Shown piece after piece: positions 61,731 to 64,000 of a stretch of DNA of 64,000 nucleotides (the stretch's first letter is position 1; each line of letters opens with the position of its first letter). Location: NCBI GenBank assembly GCA_016715965.1, contig JADJXG010000001.1, forward strand, positions 3,105,501 through 3,169,500. Direction: 5' to 3'. The DNA comes from Saprospiraceae bacterium. GTDB lineage: Bacteria > Bacteroidota > Bacteroidia > Chitinophagales > Saprospiraceae. The notes under the pieces were generated by a model. That model was given only the letters and a program-made list of their open reading frames with translations. It ran no database searches and had not been told where the DNA came from. Position numbers and translations under genes: made by a program.

Positions 61731-64000
61731 GTGAAGAAGTTTTATCTTTTCCTGATGCTGTTCGGCTCTTTTCTAAATCAGATGGATGCTCAGGTACTTA
61801 AAAAGATAATTTTTGACGGCAACATTGAATTGCCAAAAAGTCCAAAAGTATTAAGAAAAGGCAATAACTCATCAGGAAGAGGTCTTTATTTTCAAAAACC
61901 CATAAACTCAAATATAGGAAAACAGAAAATCCAAAATTTCCATCTAAAAAAGGCATTGGGGAAAATTGCGGATCTCAGGCTGGACGAAAACGGTCATCCA
62001 ATTTGGTTGGAGACCAACATTGAGCTTATGCCAAGGAATTCTGAGACCAAAAAAGAATTATTAGAAGAAATTCTTTTAAATGAATTGGGCGTAAAGGATT
62101 CTGGAAGAATAAACTACCAGCTGTCCAAGATTTACAAAGATGAATTGGGTATTGAGCATGTGCAAATGCATCAACATATCAACGGTGTAGAAGTGTTGGA
62201 TGGCGAATTCAGAATGCATTTATATCCATCTGGCAAATTGATCCTTCATGGAAGAATGGTTATGCCAAATGAAGCCATTAGCTTACAGAGGGGTAGAAAT
62301 TTTGATATCAATAAGGTATTAGATAAATTTTATAGTGCAAAAGGAATTTTGCCAAAAAACTCAACCCATTCTTTGGTTTCAACAGGAATCCAATCCATGA
62401 AAAATTATTATTGGCGGCATCCTGATTGGAAATCTTGGCATCTTATCAGTTTGGTTAAAGTGACGCCCAATTTACAGGAACATTGGGAGTTATACATTGA
62501 TTGTCAAACGGGAGATATTTTAAAATCAATTAAAAACACCTGTAGCCTTTTTTACAATCACTCGCACAATGAAACTTGTAAATCCACCAGCGATGATTTA
62601 AATGAATCAATTTTTCCAGGACCGGAAATGGGTTCTGGTTTTGACCTTTTAAATCAACGAAGGGATTTTGGAATCTGGCGAGAGGGTGGTCTTTATTATT
62701 TGATCGATGCCACAAAACCAATGTTTGATGCACAAACGAGTCGAATACCTAACAGTGGGGTAGGGGTAATTGTCACTCTGGATGGTTTGTTTAAAAGTGC
62801 CAGTTCAAATGAAATTGATTATATAACGAGTCCTGTGAATTCTTGGTCATCCGCTGTCGCTGTATCCGCACACTGCAATGCTGGTGTTGCTTATGATTAT
62901 TTTCTGACCACCTTTGGGCGTAATTCAATTGCCAATATCGGAGACAATATTGTTTCTGTCATCAATATCACGGAAGACAATGGCCAAGCTATGGACAATG
63001 CTTTTTGGAATGGCAAAGCCATTTTTTATGGCAATGGCAACAAAGCATTTACCAGTCTGCCGAAGGCATTGGATGTAGCAGGACACGAATTGACCCATGG
63101 TGTTATTCAAAATGAAGCCAACTTGGTTTATGAGAATGAATCAGGTGCAATCAATGAATCCATGGCAGATATTTTTGGAATAATGATGGATAGAAATGAT
63201 TGGACAGTTGGCGAAGAAGTGGTCCTTAAATCATTTTTTCCATCAGGAGCTATGAGAAGTTTTAGCGATCCTCACAATGGCGGATCGAGTTTAAATGATC
63301 CGGGTTGGCAACCCAAACATGTCAATGAACAATATAAAGGGACTTTGGACAATGGAGGTGTGCATATTAACAGTGGCATTCTTAATTATGCCTTTTACCT
63401 AATGTGTACAAAACTGGCTGAAAGTAGATCTGTAGAAGGAGCAAAAATAATGGCTGAAAAAATATACTACAGGGCCTTAACGCAATATTTGATGCGCAAT
63501 TCAGATTTCAAAGATCTAAGGGCAGCCATCGAACTTTCTTGTGTGGATTGGTATCCCACCCTCCCGGATGTATTAGCTTCTGCCATTTATGCTTTTGACA
63601 AGGTTGGTATTCTTAACCCAGGCCCTACAACACCTCCTGATAGATCCATTGAGCCCAATTCTGGGAAAGAATATTTAATTTGTACCAACTTTGAAAACGA
63701 TGGGGTCTATTTATATGATTTTGTTTCAATTCCGGTTAAAATCAGCAATCGAAGAGTCTATTCAAAACCTTCGGTGACGGACAATGGACAAGAAATATTC
63801 TATGTTGGCGAGGATAAAAAATTGTATCAGTTGTATTATGATTCCATCACCCGGGGATATGTGGATTTTGAGGTGGACGACACCCCAATTTACCGCAATG
63901 TTGCGATTTCAAAAAATGGCAGACATTTGGCCATTTTGTACAATACACAGGAAAACAAAATTCACATCTATGATTTTGTGACCGAGACCTACAAAACATT
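61731..64000 (+). CDS. Secreted M4-family (thermolysin-like) metallopeptidase, C-terminus outside window
   Basis: An extracellular zinc endopeptidase; 756 codons are visible and the end lies outside. It starts with GTG at 61731 followed by a signal peptide (KKFYLFLMLFGSFLNQMDA). A propeptide of the FTP/PepSY type (~30-230, with HQHINGVEVLDGEF) precedes the catalytic domain. Zinc ligands are H452-E-L-T-H456 and Glu476 (GAINESMADIFG), and the catalytic His545 is in GGVHINSGILNYAF. From ~640 comes a PD40/TolB-like propeller (GKEYLICTNFENDG, FYVGEDKKLYQLYY). A T9SS domain may follow beyond the edge. It lies 4 bases after the small lipoprotein gene. Confidence 0.92.
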   Translation, partial: MKKFYLFLMLFGSFLNQMDAQVLKKIIFDGNIELPKSPKVLRKGNNSSGRGLYFQKPINSNIGKQKIQNFHLKKALGKIADLRLDENGHPIWLETNIELMPRNSETKKELLEEILLNELGVKDSGRINYQLSKIYKDELGIEHVQMHQHINGVEVLDGEFRMHLYPSGKLILHGRMVMPNEAISLQRGRNFDINKVLDKFYSAKGILPKNSTHSLVSTGIQSMKNYYWRHPDWKSWHLISLVKVTPNLQEHWELYIDCQTGDILKSIKNTCSLFYNHSHNETCKSTSDDLNESIFPGPEMGSGFDLLNQRRDFGIWREGGLYYLIDATKPMFDAQTSRIPNSGVGVIVTLDGLFKSASSNEIDYITSPVNSWSSAVAVSAHCNAGVAYDYFLTTFGRNSIANIGDNIVSVINITEDNGQAMDNAFWNGKAIFYGNGNKAFTSLPKALDVAGHELTHGVIQNEANLVYENESGAINESMADIFGIMMDRNDWTVGEEVVLKSFFPSGAMRSFSDPHNGGSSLNDPGWQPKHVNEQYKGTLDNGGVHINSGILNYAFYLMCTKLAESRSVEGAKIMAEKIYYRALTQYLMRNSDFKDLRAAIELSCVDWYPTLPDVLASAIYAFDKVGILNPGPTTPPDRSIEPNSGKEYLICTNFENDGVYLYDFVSIPVKISNRRVYSKPSVTDNGQEIFYVGEDKKLYQLYYDSITRGYVDFEVDDTPIYRNVAISKNGRHLAILYNTQENKIHIYDFVTETYKT

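Noticed and set aside
1..64000. Search by eye for CRISPR arrays, tRNA/rRNA genes, insertion sequences and transposases
   Set aside because: No regularly spaced repeats, tRNA-like T-arm sequences, or transposase motifs were seen; a tRNA/CRISPR scan would be decisive.

Overview
The window looks like chromosome of a free-living Bacteroidota, most likely near the Saprospiraceae (the lineage is my inference). Evidence: an AT-rich genome; several secreted proteins with signal peptides and type IX secretion (T9SS) C-terminal sorting domains; a Bacteroidota-type alternative complex III (ACIII) plus cytochrome oxidase operon; repeated TAnnTTTG promoter boxes; and typical Bacteroidota families (DUF4199, UpxY-like NusG paralogue, long-form urocanate hydratase). 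I saw no tRNA, rRNA, CRISPR array or insertion sequence.

Layout. 1-11459: the 3' part of glnS, an Mpo1-like membrane protein, an Asp-box T9SS protein, a minus-strand purL-tlpA pair, and two stop-start-overlapping T9SS proteins (a VCBS-repeat protein and a propeller-like protein). 11795-29130: thyA, then an apparently continuous plus-strand respiratory operon actABCDEF-coxBAC-ctaB with coxIII-like, coxIV-like, Sco-like, DUF420-like and CPMC small membrane proteins. ACIII should oxidise menaquinol and pass electrons through heme c to the CuA site of an aa3-type oxidase; ctaB makes heme O and the last small genes probably serve assembly. 29298-34294: a secreted thioredoxin, ribD, an aquaporin-like channel, and a purB-YwaF-Tudor-like operon.

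34295-48421 is the accessory part: an orphan NusG paralogue followed by 0.7 kb without genes, an AraC regulator with a cupin gene, a secreted protein built from two internal duplications, a decayed paralogue fragment beside its intact relative, and a three-gene lipid-type operon (fatty acid hydroxylase; ketoacyl-ACP synthase III fused to a heme-oxygenase-like diiron domain; an unrecognised protein). Small orphan genes follow (DKNYY repeat, DUF4199, VOC, MBL-fold, DinB). 48668-52736: a CNNM/CorC-like protein, DUF1304, two small unknowns and ruvB. 52769-61210 is a minus-strand run: beta-mannosidase, hutU, CBS pair, coiled-coil/HhH protein, TlpA-like lipoprotein, SDR, plus a separate Cys-rich secreted protein. 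61217-64000: a small lipoprotein-like gene and an M4 (thermolysin) metallopeptidase that runs off the window.

The strongest candidates for something new are a cytochrome oxidase subunit II carrying a C-terminal OmpA-like peptidoglycan-binding domain (21477-22982), and the KAS III-diiron oxygenase fusion operon (40619-44115). Next are a Sco-like protein without copper-binding cysteines and a CPMC-motif mini-protein, both at the end of the oxidase operon.
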